A model generated the notes under the pieces. That model did no database searches. It had not been told where the DNA came from and saw only the letters and a program-made list of their open reading frames with translations. Source: an uncultured Collinsella sp. (lineage in GTDB: Bacteria > Actinomycetota > Coriobacteriia > Coriobacteriales > Coriobacteriaceae). From it: a DNA stretch of 28,078 bases. The DNA is taken from contig CABRZC010000013.1 of assembly GCA_902475375.1 (NCBI GenBank), positions 1-28,078 on the forward strand, read 5' to 3'. Positions within the stretch are counted from its first letter, which is position 1. Every line of letters begins with the position of its first letter. Positions 14,829 through 21,612 of this stretch are shown piece after piece. The position numbers and the translations under genes are program-made.

Positions 14829-15275
14829 TTAGAGCTCGAGGCGCTCTTCGCTGCCGTCGATATCGCAGAATCGCGCAGCGATGTTGCGGACCGAGAAGAA
14901 TGCAAGGCGGCCGTCGTTGGCACTATCGTGTTGCTCGCCAATGCCCACCATGTGCTTAAAGCCCGCTTGGCGCACCTTGTCGCTCACGAATGCATCGTCC
15001 TCGAGCGCGGCCTCGCCAGTTAACACGATCCAGCACTCCCCCGGCTTCCAGCCCGATACCTCAAACTTGGGATTCGCGCTCAACTCCGCCCACACGTCCT
15101 TGTCGCGCGACGTGCAAAACCACAGCTTGCCGTCATCGACCATGGCAAACGAAAACGGCCTCACGCGGGGCTGATACCCGTCGCTCGCATCGGTCGTGGC
15201 AAGATACCACGCCGGAATGCGCCTGAGATACGAGCAGGCGCGCTCGAGCTGAGCCGTGCGATCGATGTCGGTCAT
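14829..15275 (-). CDS. PPOX-class (FMN-binding split-barrel) protein, first copy
   Basis: Protein of 148 aa with the pyridoxamine 5'-phosphate oxidase-like fold. IPAWYLATTDASDGYQPRVRP is followed by SFAMVDDGKLWFCTSRDKDVWAEL and CWIVLTGEAALEDDAF, ending in LAFFSVRNIAARFCDIDG. No assigned substrate; small stand-alone members bind FMN, F420 or heme and often reduce small molecules. ATG at 15275 has GAAAGGGG eight bases upstream. It starts only 30 bases after ecfT, so it probably shares the FMN-riboswitch-controlled transcript. That location supports an FMN ligand, as an inference. Its downstream neighbour is a diverged copy of it. Confidence 0.83.
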   Translation of the reverse strand: MTDIDRTAQLERACSYLRRIPAWYLATTDASDGYQPRVRPFSFAMVDDGKLWFCTSRDKDVWAELSANPKFEVSGWKPGECWIVLTGEAALEDDAFVSDKVRQAGFKHMVGIGEQHDSANDGRLAFFSVRNIAARFCDIDGSEERLEL

Positions 15276-15305
15276 AGAGACCCCTTTCTTGCGCTCGAAT
15301 CGAGC

Positions 15306-16106
15306 TTAGACAAGTTGAAGATTGATAACGACAACGCATGTCACCAGCAGCGCCATCGCCACCGCGGCCAGTGCATCCCCCCGGCCAAACGTAAGCGCAT
15401 GCAGACGCGTGCGTCCCTGTTCGCCGTGATAGCAGCGCGCATCCATGGCGGCCGAAAGCGTCTCGGCATGACGGAACACGCCGGTGAACAGCGGAATCGC
15501 CACACTGCCGAGCATGCGCACACCGCCGAGCGGACCGCCCGTCACGCGCGCGCCGCGGCTTGCCTGTGCATCGGCCGTCTGTTTCATCTCGGTGGCAAAT
15601 TGCGGCATAAACCGCAGCGCGATACCCATAATCATGCCGAGTTCGTGCGCCGGAAGCCCCACGCGCGCAAATGGTGCGAGCAGACGTTCAAAACCCGTGG
15701 TGAGGTCGAGCGTCGGCGTGGTGAGTGTAATGGCGCTCATGCCGGCCATCATCAACGTCAGGCGGCACGCCACAAACGCAGCAGAACGCAGCGAGCCCTC
15801 GCTCACCTGCAAAAAGCCAAGCTGCCACAGGATGCGGCCGCTCTGATCGGAAAACAGGTTGAGCACCGCGACCACCACGACAATCGCCAGTAGCGGCGCC
15901 ATCGATGATAGGACCCGGCGCAACGGCACCCGGGCCATGACATAGACCAGCGCGACAAACATTGCGACCGGCACCAGCCCGCGGAAGCTGCCAACGGTGA
16001 GCACGGTGATCAGAAATGCGAACCCTAGGAGCAACTTGGTGCGCGGGTCCAGTCGATGGACCGCGCTATCTCCAGGATAGTAGCTACCAAACGAAAACGC
16101 CTCCAT
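15306..16106 (-). CDS. ecfT: energy-coupling factor transporter transmembrane component
   Basis: EcfT/CbiQ-family membrane protein that couples two ATPase domains to the substrate-binding S component. Length is 266 aa. Hydrophobic segments lie at about 25-58, 68-86, 108-130, 150-165 and 241-262. The cytoplasmic coupling region carries the two characteristic Ala-Arg-Gly-type motifs: ASRGA (182-186) and AMDARCY (220-226), the latter with C instead of the usual G. ATG at 16106 overlaps the ecfA stop by one base (TAATG), with GAGGAGG upstream, so translation is coupled. It lies in the order ribU-ecfA-ecfT. Two PPOX genes follow directly. Confidence 0.92.
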   Translation of the reverse strand: MEAFSFGSYYPGDSAVHRLDPRTKLLLGFAFLITVLTVGSFRGLVPVAMFVALVYVMARVPLRRVLSSMAPLLAIVVVVAVLNLFSDQSGRILWQLGFLQVSEGSLRSAAFVACRLTLMMAGMSAITLTTPTLDLTTGFERLLAPFARVGLPAHELGMIMGIALRFMPQFATEMKQTADAQASRGARVTGGPLGGVRMLGSVAIPLFTGVFRHAETLSAAMDARCYHGEQGRTRLHALTFGRGDALAAVAMALLVTCVVVINLQLV

Positions 16107-18010
16107 TAGCAGCCCTCCTCTCGCGCGGGCATCTTGGAATCGACCTGGCACAGGGCGTCCGCGGGCTTGCCCGCACGGCCCATCAGCACGCCGGCCAGCT
16201 CATCGGCCAGCGACTCAACCGTATAGAGTTTGTCGAAGCGCAGCGGCACGCCAGTCCCAGCAAGTGCCAACGCCATACGCTGAGCGGCAGGAACACCTAG
16301 ACCGATCGACTTGAGCTCGTTCGCGCGCGCAAACACCTGCGCGGGCGTTCCCTCGGCAAAAACGGCGCCCTCGTTCATCACAACGATACGGTCACAACAA
16401 TTTGCCAGGTCATCCATGCTGTGCGAAACCATGACAACGGTCAGGCCCTCGCGATGGAGCCGATCGATGAGCCCCAGGAAATCCCTGCGCGCAGCCGGAT
16501 CGAGCCCCGCCATGGGCTCGTCGAGTACCAGGACCTCGGGCTCCATGGCGAGCACGCCGGCAAACGCCACGCGGCGCTGCTGGCCGCCCGAAAGCTCAAA
16601 GGGGTTCTTGTCGCCTATCGCGGCAAGGTCGAGACCCACGCGCGCAAGCGATGATGCGACACGGCGCGCAACCTCGTCTTGCGGCAGGCCAAGGTTGCGC
16701 GGGCCAAACGCCACGTCCTGCGCCACGGTCTCGGCAAATAGCTGGCGCTCGGGATACTGAAACACCACGCCGACCTTGGCCTTAACCGCGGCGGCGTCTT
16801 TCTTGTTTGATAGGTCGAGCCCCAGCGCGCAAACGCTTCCCTCCTGCGGACGAATCAACCCGTTGAGATGCTGAACCAGCGTCGATTTACCCGAGCCGGT
16901 ATGACCCGCCAGGCCCAGAAACTCGCCGCGGCGCACCGTCAGCGAAACATCACGTAGCGCCCAGGGGCTGTTTGGATCGTTACCCCAAAGAGCCTGTTTG
17001 CTCGATGCGTCCGCAGTGGTCGAGCGCTTGTGCCATCGACGGCGCTCGCGGGCGCTCAGCGAGTAACTATGCGAGAGATGCGAAATCTCGATAACGGGCT
17101 CCGACGCGGCCATCCCATCGGCCGCAGAGGATCCATTGTCAAGCATACGAGAATCGGATGCGGAAGGCTGTGCTGCGACGTCCGCCCCGCTCCGCTCGGC
17201 ATAAACCTGTGCAATCTCGGCGACCATATCCGCCTCACGCACCTGCGCGCAAACGGGCACGCCCTTCGCACGAAGCGACCTGCCCAGACAGCACGACGCC
17301 GGCATATCCAGGTTGAGCTGCGCAAGTTCGTCTGCCCGCGTCAAGATTTCCTCGGGCGTACCGAGCATGGCAACGCGCCCCGCCCGAAACACCGCGACAC
17401 GATCGGCCTCGGCGGCCTCTTCCATAAAGTGCGTAATCATCACGATGGTCATACCGCGATCGTGCAACGCGCGGCAAGCCTTCATAAGGCCCTTGCGCCC
17501 ACGCGGATCGAGCATCGAAGAAGCCTCGTCCAATATGAGCACGCGCGGTTCCATGGCGAGCACGCCGGCAAGCGCCACGCGCTGCTTTTGGCCGCCCGAA
17601 AGCGCGTGGGTCTCATGGCGCTCAAAGCCCACCAGGCCCACGCCCTTCAGCGCCTCGCGTACGCGCTGCGCAATTTGCGCCGATGGCACGCCAAGGTTTT
17701 CGGGACCAAACGCAACGTCATCTTCGACAAGCGTTGCTACCAGCTGATCATCGGGATTCTGGAATACCATGCCCGCGGTCGAACGAATGTCGTAGACCAG
17801 CTCGGGGTCGGACGCATCCATGCCGTTGATACGCACCGTGCCCGCATCGGGCTGCAACAGTGCATTCAGATGCTTGGCAAACGTCGACTTGCCCGACCCA
17901 TTGCCACCGAGGATGCAGAAAAACTCGCCGTCCTCAATGTTCAGATCGACACCGTCGAGTGCCGGTACGGCACCGTCATAGCTAAAGGAAACGCCCCGAC
18001 ACTCAATCAT
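16106..18010 (-). CDS. ecfA: energy-coupling factor transporter ATPase, two fused ABC domains
   Basis: Single 634-aa polypeptide carrying both ATP-binding subunits of an ECF transporter. Domain 1: Walker A GGNGSGKST (35-43), Q-loop FQNPDDQ, signature ALSGGQKQR (136-144), Walker B VLILDE (157-162) with DEASSMLDP, typical of EcfA1. Domain 2: Walker A GHTGSGKST (369-377), FQYPERQ, signature LSGGQQRR (473-480), Walker B VLVLDE (493-498) with DEPMAGLDP, typical of EcfA2. A low-complexity linker (about 275-305) and a basic insertion (about 318-350) separate them. ATG at 18010 overlaps the ribU stop (ATGA). The separate ecfA1 and ecfA2 genes of many Gram-positives are fused here. All catalytic motifs look intact. 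Confidence 0.94.
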   Translation of the reverse strand: MIECRGVSFSYDGAVPALDGVDLNIEDGEFFCILGGNGSGKSTFAKHLNALLQPDAGTVRINGMDASDPELVYDIRSTAGMVFQNPDDQLVATLVEDDVAFGPENLGVPSAQIAQRVREALKGVGLVGFERHETHALSGGQKQRVALAGVLAMEPRVLILDEASSMLDPRGRKGLMKACRALHDRGMTIVMITHFMEEAAEADRVAVFRAGRVAMLGTPEEILTRADELAQLNLDMPASCCLGRSLRAKGVPVCAQVREADMVAEIAQVYAERSGADVAAQPSASDSRMLDNGSSAADGMAASEPVIEISHLSHSYSLSARERRRWHKRSTTADASSKQALWGNDPNSPWALRDVSLTVRRGEFLGLAGHTGSGKSTLVQHLNGLIRPQEGSVCALGLDLSNKKDAAAVKAKVGVVFQYPERQLFAETVAQDVAFGPRNLGLPQDEVARRVASSLARVGLDLAAIGDKNPFELSGGQQRRVAFAGVLAMEPEVLVLDEPMAGLDPAARRDFLGLIDRLHREGLTVVMVSHSMDDLANCCDRIVVMNEGAVFAEGTPAQVFARANELKSIGLGVPAAQRMALALAGTGVPLRFDKLYTVESLADELAGVLMGRAGKPADALCQVDSKMPAREEGC

Positions 18011-18597
18011 GCGCGGCCTTTGACCTGGTCCTTTTTAGGCGTGATGAGGTTGGAGACCGCCTTATACACCGCCAGCGTCAACACCGAGTTAAGCACGGTC
18101 TTGATAAGGTTGAACGGCAGCACGGCAGGAAGCATGAGCGGGGCGATCACATCGACCGAGCCATACCAGAACCAAACGCCAATGGTAAGGTTTGCGGCCA
18201 TAGACAACGCCGTAGCGGCAATAACGCCGAGCACCAGGCCAATCACGGCACCCTTATAGGTATGCATCTTCTGGTAGACGATAGCCGCGGGCAGAATGTA
18301 GCCCAGCGTGGCAACCAGGTTCATAAGCGCGCCGACCCAGTCGCCCGTAGTGAGCGCATGGATGACGATCGCCATGGCGGCAACAGCGGTACCGGCACCG
18401 GGGCCATATGCAAACCCGCACACCATCGCCGGCACCAGCGACGGGTCATACGTCAAAAACGGCGCCGAAGGAAGAATGGGCAGCTGCACATACATAAAGA
18501 GCGCGCCCAGGGCACACATAAGCGCCATGGTTACGAGCTGTTTGGTGCTCCACCTATTCGTGTTCTCAAAATGGATATGCTGCGACTGTTCAGACAT
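18007..18597 (-). CDS. ribU: ECF transporter S component, riboflavin (RibU-type)
   Basis: Substrate-binding membrane subunit of 196 aa with about six hydrophobic segments (20-45, 56-82, 86-108, 115-145, 150-170, 170-185). The FLTYDPSLVPAM segment (47-58) followed by GFAYGPGAG matches the riboflavin-binding RibU family. C-terminal FNLIKTVLN is a common S-component motif that contacts EcfT. Substrate assignment is strongly supported by the FMN riboswitch directly upstream. ATG at 18597 has AGGTGA four bases upstream. An ATG at 18618 lies inside the riboswitch 3' end and is rejected. Unlike most RibU genes, which borrow a shared ECF module, it is translationally coupled to its own ATPase and T genes. 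Confidence 0.9.
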   Translation of the reverse strand: MSEQSQHIHFENTNRWSTKQLVTMALMCALGALFMYVQLPILPSAPFLTYDPSLVPAMVCGFAYGPGAGTAVAAMAIVIHALTTGDWVGALMNLVATLGYILPAAIVYQKMHTYKGAVIGLVLGVIAATALSMAANLTIGVWFWYGSVDVIAPLMLPAVLPFNLIKTVLNSVLTLAVYKAVSNLITPKKDQVKGRA

Positions 18598-18608
18598 AAG
18601 ATCACCTG

Positions 18609-18789
18609 CCTCTTTCATCCGGACTCTAACCGTTGGTACTGGGGTCTCACCAGTTCAGCCGGCATGCGAACCAACGCACACACGGGTCGCGGACTCATCG
18701 GCTCGGTCGCAGACACCTCGCCTGCGCCACGGCGTCCCCTTGACACCGCCCGATTTACCGCCAGTGGGGAATTCCACCCCGCCCTGAAA
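18609..18789 (-). ncRNA. FMN riboswitch (RFN element)
   Basis: On the minus strand the conserved aptamer blocks appear in order: CAGGGCGGGGTGGAATTCCC, ACTGGCGGTAA, GAGTCCGCGA, GCCGGCTGAACTGGTGAGA, CCAACGGTTAGAGTCCGGAT and GAAAGAG. The variable arm in the middle is long (about 18700-18745). The aptamer ends two to ten bases before the ribU ribosome site (AGGTGA at 18602-18607), and no terminator hairpin with a T run follows. Control by sequestering the ribosome site is therefore more likely than transcription termination. It should turn the riboflavin importer off when FMN is abundant. Confidence 0.95.
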
Positions 18790-18800
18790 CAGCAATTGCA

Positions 18801-18828
18801 AGTGTAGCACGAGCAGGTTTTCACGCAA
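18801..18828 (-). promoter_or_regulatory. candidate promoter of the ribU operon
   Basis: Minus strand TTGCGT (18823-18828), 16 bases, then TACACT (18801-18806) preceded by TGC (extended -10). Predicted start near 18794, only a few bases before the riboswitch aptamer begins. Confidence 0.55.
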
Positions 18829-18905
18829 GTATGCCAAGGGTAATTTATGGTGGGGATCAGTTGCCGCAACAACCACGTTCCCCACCCATCCCAAAGTAGC
18901 GCGCC

Positions 18906-18924
18906 TTTCGCGCAAAGCGCGAAA
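18906..18924. repeat. small perfect hairpin between groL and ribU
   Basis: TTTCGCGC AAA GCGCGAAA, an 8-bp stem with a three-base loop. The same GCGCAAAGCGC core forms the tip of the giant palindrome at 19057-19067. Between here and the ribU promoter (18829-18905) no gene is visible. Confidence 0.5.
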
Positions 18925-18994
18925 CAGCGAAGGGGACACGCATTCCCATCAACCACGTCCTTCTCCGCCCGCCGACCTCAAGGCCGTAAACGCA

Positions 18995-19133
18995 GGGAAT
19001 CCGGGGGCGTGACGGGGCTTCTCTCCGGAACATTCCGCACGCAAAGAGGCTCCGCAGCGCAAAGCGCGATGCGGAGCCTCTTTGCATGTCCGAGGACGTT
19101 CCGGAGAGAAGCCCCTCACGCCCCCGGATTCCC
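18995..19133. repeat. 139-base giant inverted repeat downstream of groL
   Basis: Three perfect paired blocks are nested: 18995-19012 with 19116-19133 (18 bp), 19014-19031 with 19098-19115 (18 bp), and 19041-19056 with 19070-19085 (16 bp). The tip is GCGC AAA GCGC. About 52 base pairs are perfectly matched, separated by one single-base bulge and one asymmetric internal loop. It begins 26 bases after the groL stop on the minus strand. It may terminate or insulate groESL from ribU, or be a mobile palindromic repeat. No T run is present. Confidence 0.85.
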
Positions 19134-19159
19134 GGTGGGAGTTCTAGACCTTGTCGGCC

Positions 19160-20797
19160 TTAGTACATACCGCCGCCCTGCTGGCCAGCGGTGGCAGCAG
19201 CGATAGCGTCCTCAAGCTGAGTGTTTTTGGGCACATCGGAGACGGTGGCCTCGGTGATGAGGATCAGGCTGGCGACAGAAGCGGCGTTCTGCAGGGTGAC
19301 GCGGCTGACCTTGACGGGGTCGAGGACGCCCATCTCGATCATGTCGCCCCACTCGCCGTTGGCAGAGTTGAGACCCTGGCCGGCGGGCAGCTCGGCAACC
19401 TTGTCGACCACGACAGCGCCCTCAAAGCCAGCGTTCTTGGCGATGGTGGCGACCGGGGCGGTCAGAGCCTTCTTGACGATGTCGACGCCGATCTTCTCCT
19501 CGGGGTCGTCGATCTCGACAGCGTCGAGCGCAGGAGCAGCGTCCATGAAGGCGACGCCGCCGCCAGCGACAATGCCCTCCTCGACAGCAGCGCGGGTAGC
19601 CTGCAGGGCGTCCTCGACGCGATGCTTGATCTCCTTGAGCTCGGACTCGGTAGCAGCGCCGACCTTGATGACGGCAACGCCACCGGAGAGCTTGGCCAGG
19701 CGCTCCTGGAGCTTCTCACGGTCGAAGTCAGAGGTGGTGTTCTCCATCTCACCCTTGATCTGAGCGATACGAGCGTCGATGGCCTCCTTGGAGCCAGCGC
19801 CGCCGACGACGACGGTGTTGTCCTTGGAGATGGTGACGGACTTGGCGGTACCGAGCATATCGGCGGTGATGTCAGCGACCTTCACGCCCAGCTCGTCCAG
19901 AGCAGCCTGACCACCGGTGAGGACAGCGATGTCCTCGAGGATGCGCTTGCGGCGGTCGCCGTAGCCCGGAGCCTTGACGGCGCAGACGTTGAGGGCGCCA
20001 CGGATCTTGTTGAGGACGAGGGTAGGCAGAGCCTCGCCGTCGATGTCCTCAGCGATGATGAGCAGGCCACGGCCAGCGCGCTGGACAGCCTCGAGAACAG
20101 GCATGATGTCCTGGACGCTGGAGATCTTCTGGTCGGTGATGAGGATGTACGGATCCTTCATCACGGCCTCCATGCGGTCGTTGTCCGTGACGAAGTAAGC
20201 GGAGACGTAGCCCTTGTCGAACTGCATGCCCTCGACGGTGTCGATGGTGATGTCGAACGTCTGGGAATCCTCGACGGTGATGACGCCGTCCTTGCCCACG
20301 ACCTCCATGGCCTCGGCGATCTTCTCGCCGACCTCGGGGTCACCGGCGGAGATGGTACCGACGGAAGCGATCTGCTCCTTGGTCTCGACCGGCTTGGCCT
20401 GCTTCTTCATCTCGGCGACGGCGGCGTTGACGGCCTTGTCGATGCCGCGACGGATGGCCAGCGGGTTAGCGCCAGCAGCAACGTTGCGCAGACCGTCGTT
20501 GACGATGGCCTGAGCGAGCAGGGTTGCGGTAGTGGTGCCGTCACCCACGGTATCGTTGGTCTTGGTGGCGACCTCCTTCACCAGCTGGGCACCCATGTTC
20601 TCGATGTTGTCCTCGAGCTCGATCTCCTTGGCGACGGAAACGCCGTCGTTGGTGATGGTCGGAGCACCGAACGTGCGCTGCAGAGCGACATAGCGGCCCT
20701 TGGGGCCCATGGTGACGGTAACGGCGTCGGCCAGAGTGTTGACGCCCTTTGCGAGCTTAGCGCGGGCATCGGTGTTGAACGTAATGTTCTTTGCCAT
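19160..20797 (-). CDS. groL: chaperonin GroEL (60 kDa)
   Basis: ATP-driven protein-folding chaperonin forming double heptameric rings with GroES. Length is 545 aa, as expected. Diagnostic segments: TVTMGPKGRYV, GAPTITNDGVSVAKEI, VGDGTTTATLLAQAI with the catalytic aspartate, APGYGDRRKRILEDIAVLTGG, EGIVAGGGVAFMD and ILITEATV. The C-terminus ends GQQGGGMY, a reduced version of the Gly-Met tail. ATG at 20797 has GGAGG ten bases upstream. It follows groES after 96 bases. That gap contains a short stem (GACTCG 20824-20829 with CGAGTC 20842-20847). Only one chaperonin operon is seen in the window. The giant palindrome follows the gene. Confidence 0.98.
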   Translation of the reverse strand: MAKNITFNTDARAKLAKGVNTLADAVTVTMGPKGRYVALQRTFGAPTITNDGVSVAKEIELEDNIENMGAQLVKEVATKTNDTVGDGTTTATLLAQAIVNDGLRNVAAGANPLAIRRGIDKAVNAAVAEMKKQAKPVETKEQIASVGTISAGDPEVGEKIAEAMEVVGKDGVITVEDSQTFDITIDTVEGMQFDKGYVSAYFVTDNDRMEAVMKDPYILITDQKISSVQDIMPVLEAVQRAGRGLLIIAEDIDGEALPTLVLNKIRGALNVCAVKAPGYGDRRKRILEDIAVLTGGQAALDELGVKVADITADMLGTAKSVTISKDNTVVVGGAGSKEAIDARIAQIKGEMENTTSDFDREKLQERLAKLSGGVAVIKVGAATESELKEIKHRVEDALQATRAAVEEGIVAGGGVAFMDAAPALDAVEIDDPEEKIGVDIVKKALTAPVATIAKNAGFEGAVVVDKVAELPAGQGLNSANGEWGDMIEMGVLDPVKVSRVTLQNAASVASLILITEATVSDVPKNTQLEDAIAAATAGQQGGGMY

Positions 20798-20893
20798 GGT
20801 GAGTAATCCTCCAAAAGAAATGTGACTCGCGTCGCCGCTTCCGAGTCCTATGCAGCGAGCGCGTTCAAAGACGAATCAGAGATTCTGACGAGA

Positions 20894-21187
20894 CTAGGCC
20901 TCGACGACAGCGTAGATGTCGTCGGCGCGCATCAGCAGATACTTCTCGCCGTCGACCTTGACCTCGTTGCCACCGAACTTACCGTAGATGACAACGTCGC
21001 CAACCTTGACGTCCATGGGGATGCGCTCACCCTTGTCGTTGACCTTGCCGGCGCCCACGGCAACGATGGTGCCGCGCTGCGGCTTCTCCTGAGCGTTGCT
21101 GGCGATGTACAGACCAGAGGCGGTCTTCTGCTCGGCCTCGTCGGGCTTGACCAGGACGCGATCTGCAAGCGGCTTCAAAGACGACAT
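20894..21187 (-). CDS. groES: co-chaperonin GroES (10 kDa)
   Basis: Heptameric lid for GroEL. Length is 97 aa. Family segments: LKPLADRVLVKPDEAEQKTASGLYI, the mobile loop region GLYIASNAQEKPQRGTIVAVG, and VKVGDVVIYGKFGGNEVKVDGEKYLLMRADDIYAVVE. ATG at 21187 has AAAGGAGG eight bases upstream; the longer frame to 21220 runs into the leader hairpin and is rejected. It is first in groES-groL. The leader shows no CIRCE operator (TTAGCACTC-N9-GAGTGCTAA) and no clear HspR-type repeat. Instead there is an 8-bp GC hairpin just before the ribosome site. Confidence 0.97.
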   Translation of the reverse strand: MSSLKPLADRVLVKPDEAEQKTASGLYIASNAQEKPQRGTIVAVGAGKVNDKGERIPMDVKVGDVVIYGKFGGNEVKVDGEKYLLMRADDIYAVVEA

Positions 21188-21208
21188 GCTTGTTTCCTCC
21201 TTTGTGGG

Positions 21209-21229
21209 CCGCGCGGTCATGCCGCGCGG
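21209..21229 (-). promoter_or_regulatory. GC-rich hairpin in the groES leader
   Basis: CCGCGCGG (21209-21216) and CCGCGCGG (21222-21229) are self-complementary and form an 8-bp stem with a five-base loop. It lies nine bases upstream of the AAAGGAGG site. It could stabilise the mRNA or modulate translation. The ribosome site itself is not in the stem. Confidence 0.5.
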
Positions 21230-21259
21230 GTTAACCCTTTTTGTTTGCGTACGCGTTGA

Positions 21260-21288
21260 ATGGTACCCACGAATGGCGGGTTATACAA
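21260..21288 (-). promoter_or_regulatory. candidate groES-groL promoter
   Basis: Minus strand TTGTAT (21283-21288), 17 bases, TACCAT (21260-21265). It is moderate to weak but the only spaced pair seen in the AT-rich stretch between the leader hairpin and the giant palindrome. A TTGACT further upstream (about 21294-21299) lacks a suitable -10. Confidence 0.3.
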
Positions 21289-21324
21289 CACGGAGTCAAA
21301 AAATCTTATTTTTTGGCACTTAGA

Positions 21325-21535
21325 TTTTCTGAATGCCGGGGGATAACTTGTACGCGGCTCCCGTGTGGCGCCGGAGGGGCGGGATATAAGGTTTCCTGCT
21401 CGGGCAGTCCTGCTCGCACGAAGGCCACATTAAGTGGCCTTCGGCTCGTGCGGAACTCGCGATAAGCCTTATATCCCGCCCCTCCGGCGCCACACGGGAG
21501 CTGAGTCAACGTTATCGGACCCGGCATTCAGAAAA
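21325..21535. repeat. 211-base giant inverted repeat upstream of groES
   Basis: Nested perfect blocks: 21325-21340 with 21520-21535 (16 bp), a GATAAC/GTTATC pair (21343-21348 with 21511-21516), 21357-21391 with 21467-21501 (35 bp, including GGCGCCGGAGGGGCGGGATA), and a terminal hairpin CGAAGGCCAC ATTAA GTGGCCTTCG (21419-21443). The sequence is unrelated to the palindrome on the other side of groESL except for its architecture. It lies about 35 bases beyond the candidate groES promoter. No open frame with a ribosome site uses it; both strands give near-identical short peptides because of the symmetry. Confidence 0.88.
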
Positions 21536-21612
21536 GTCAGTGCAGCAAAATGGCGATGCGGATGGCGACATGGACATGGTTTTCGCCGCGCGCACGGGTC
21601 CCCTGGGGAGCA

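Noticed and set aside
18598..18618. Upstream ATG start of ribU
   Set aside because: It lies in the conserved 3' end of the FMN riboswitch (GGATGAAAGAG); the ATG at 18597 has its own ribosome site.
18655..18956. Minus-strand frames of 94-113 codons between groL and ribU
   Set aside because: They run through the FMN riboswitch and its promoter; no protein-like composition.
19151..20806. 551-codon plus-strand open frame
   Set aside because: Antisense shadow of groL; the composition is repetitive Asp/Leu/Gly-rich.
21241..21527. Short frames on both strands around the 211-base palindrome sharing LPCGAGGAGYK
   Set aside because: The shared peptide is a consequence of the inverted repeat being read on both strands; no ribosome sites are present.
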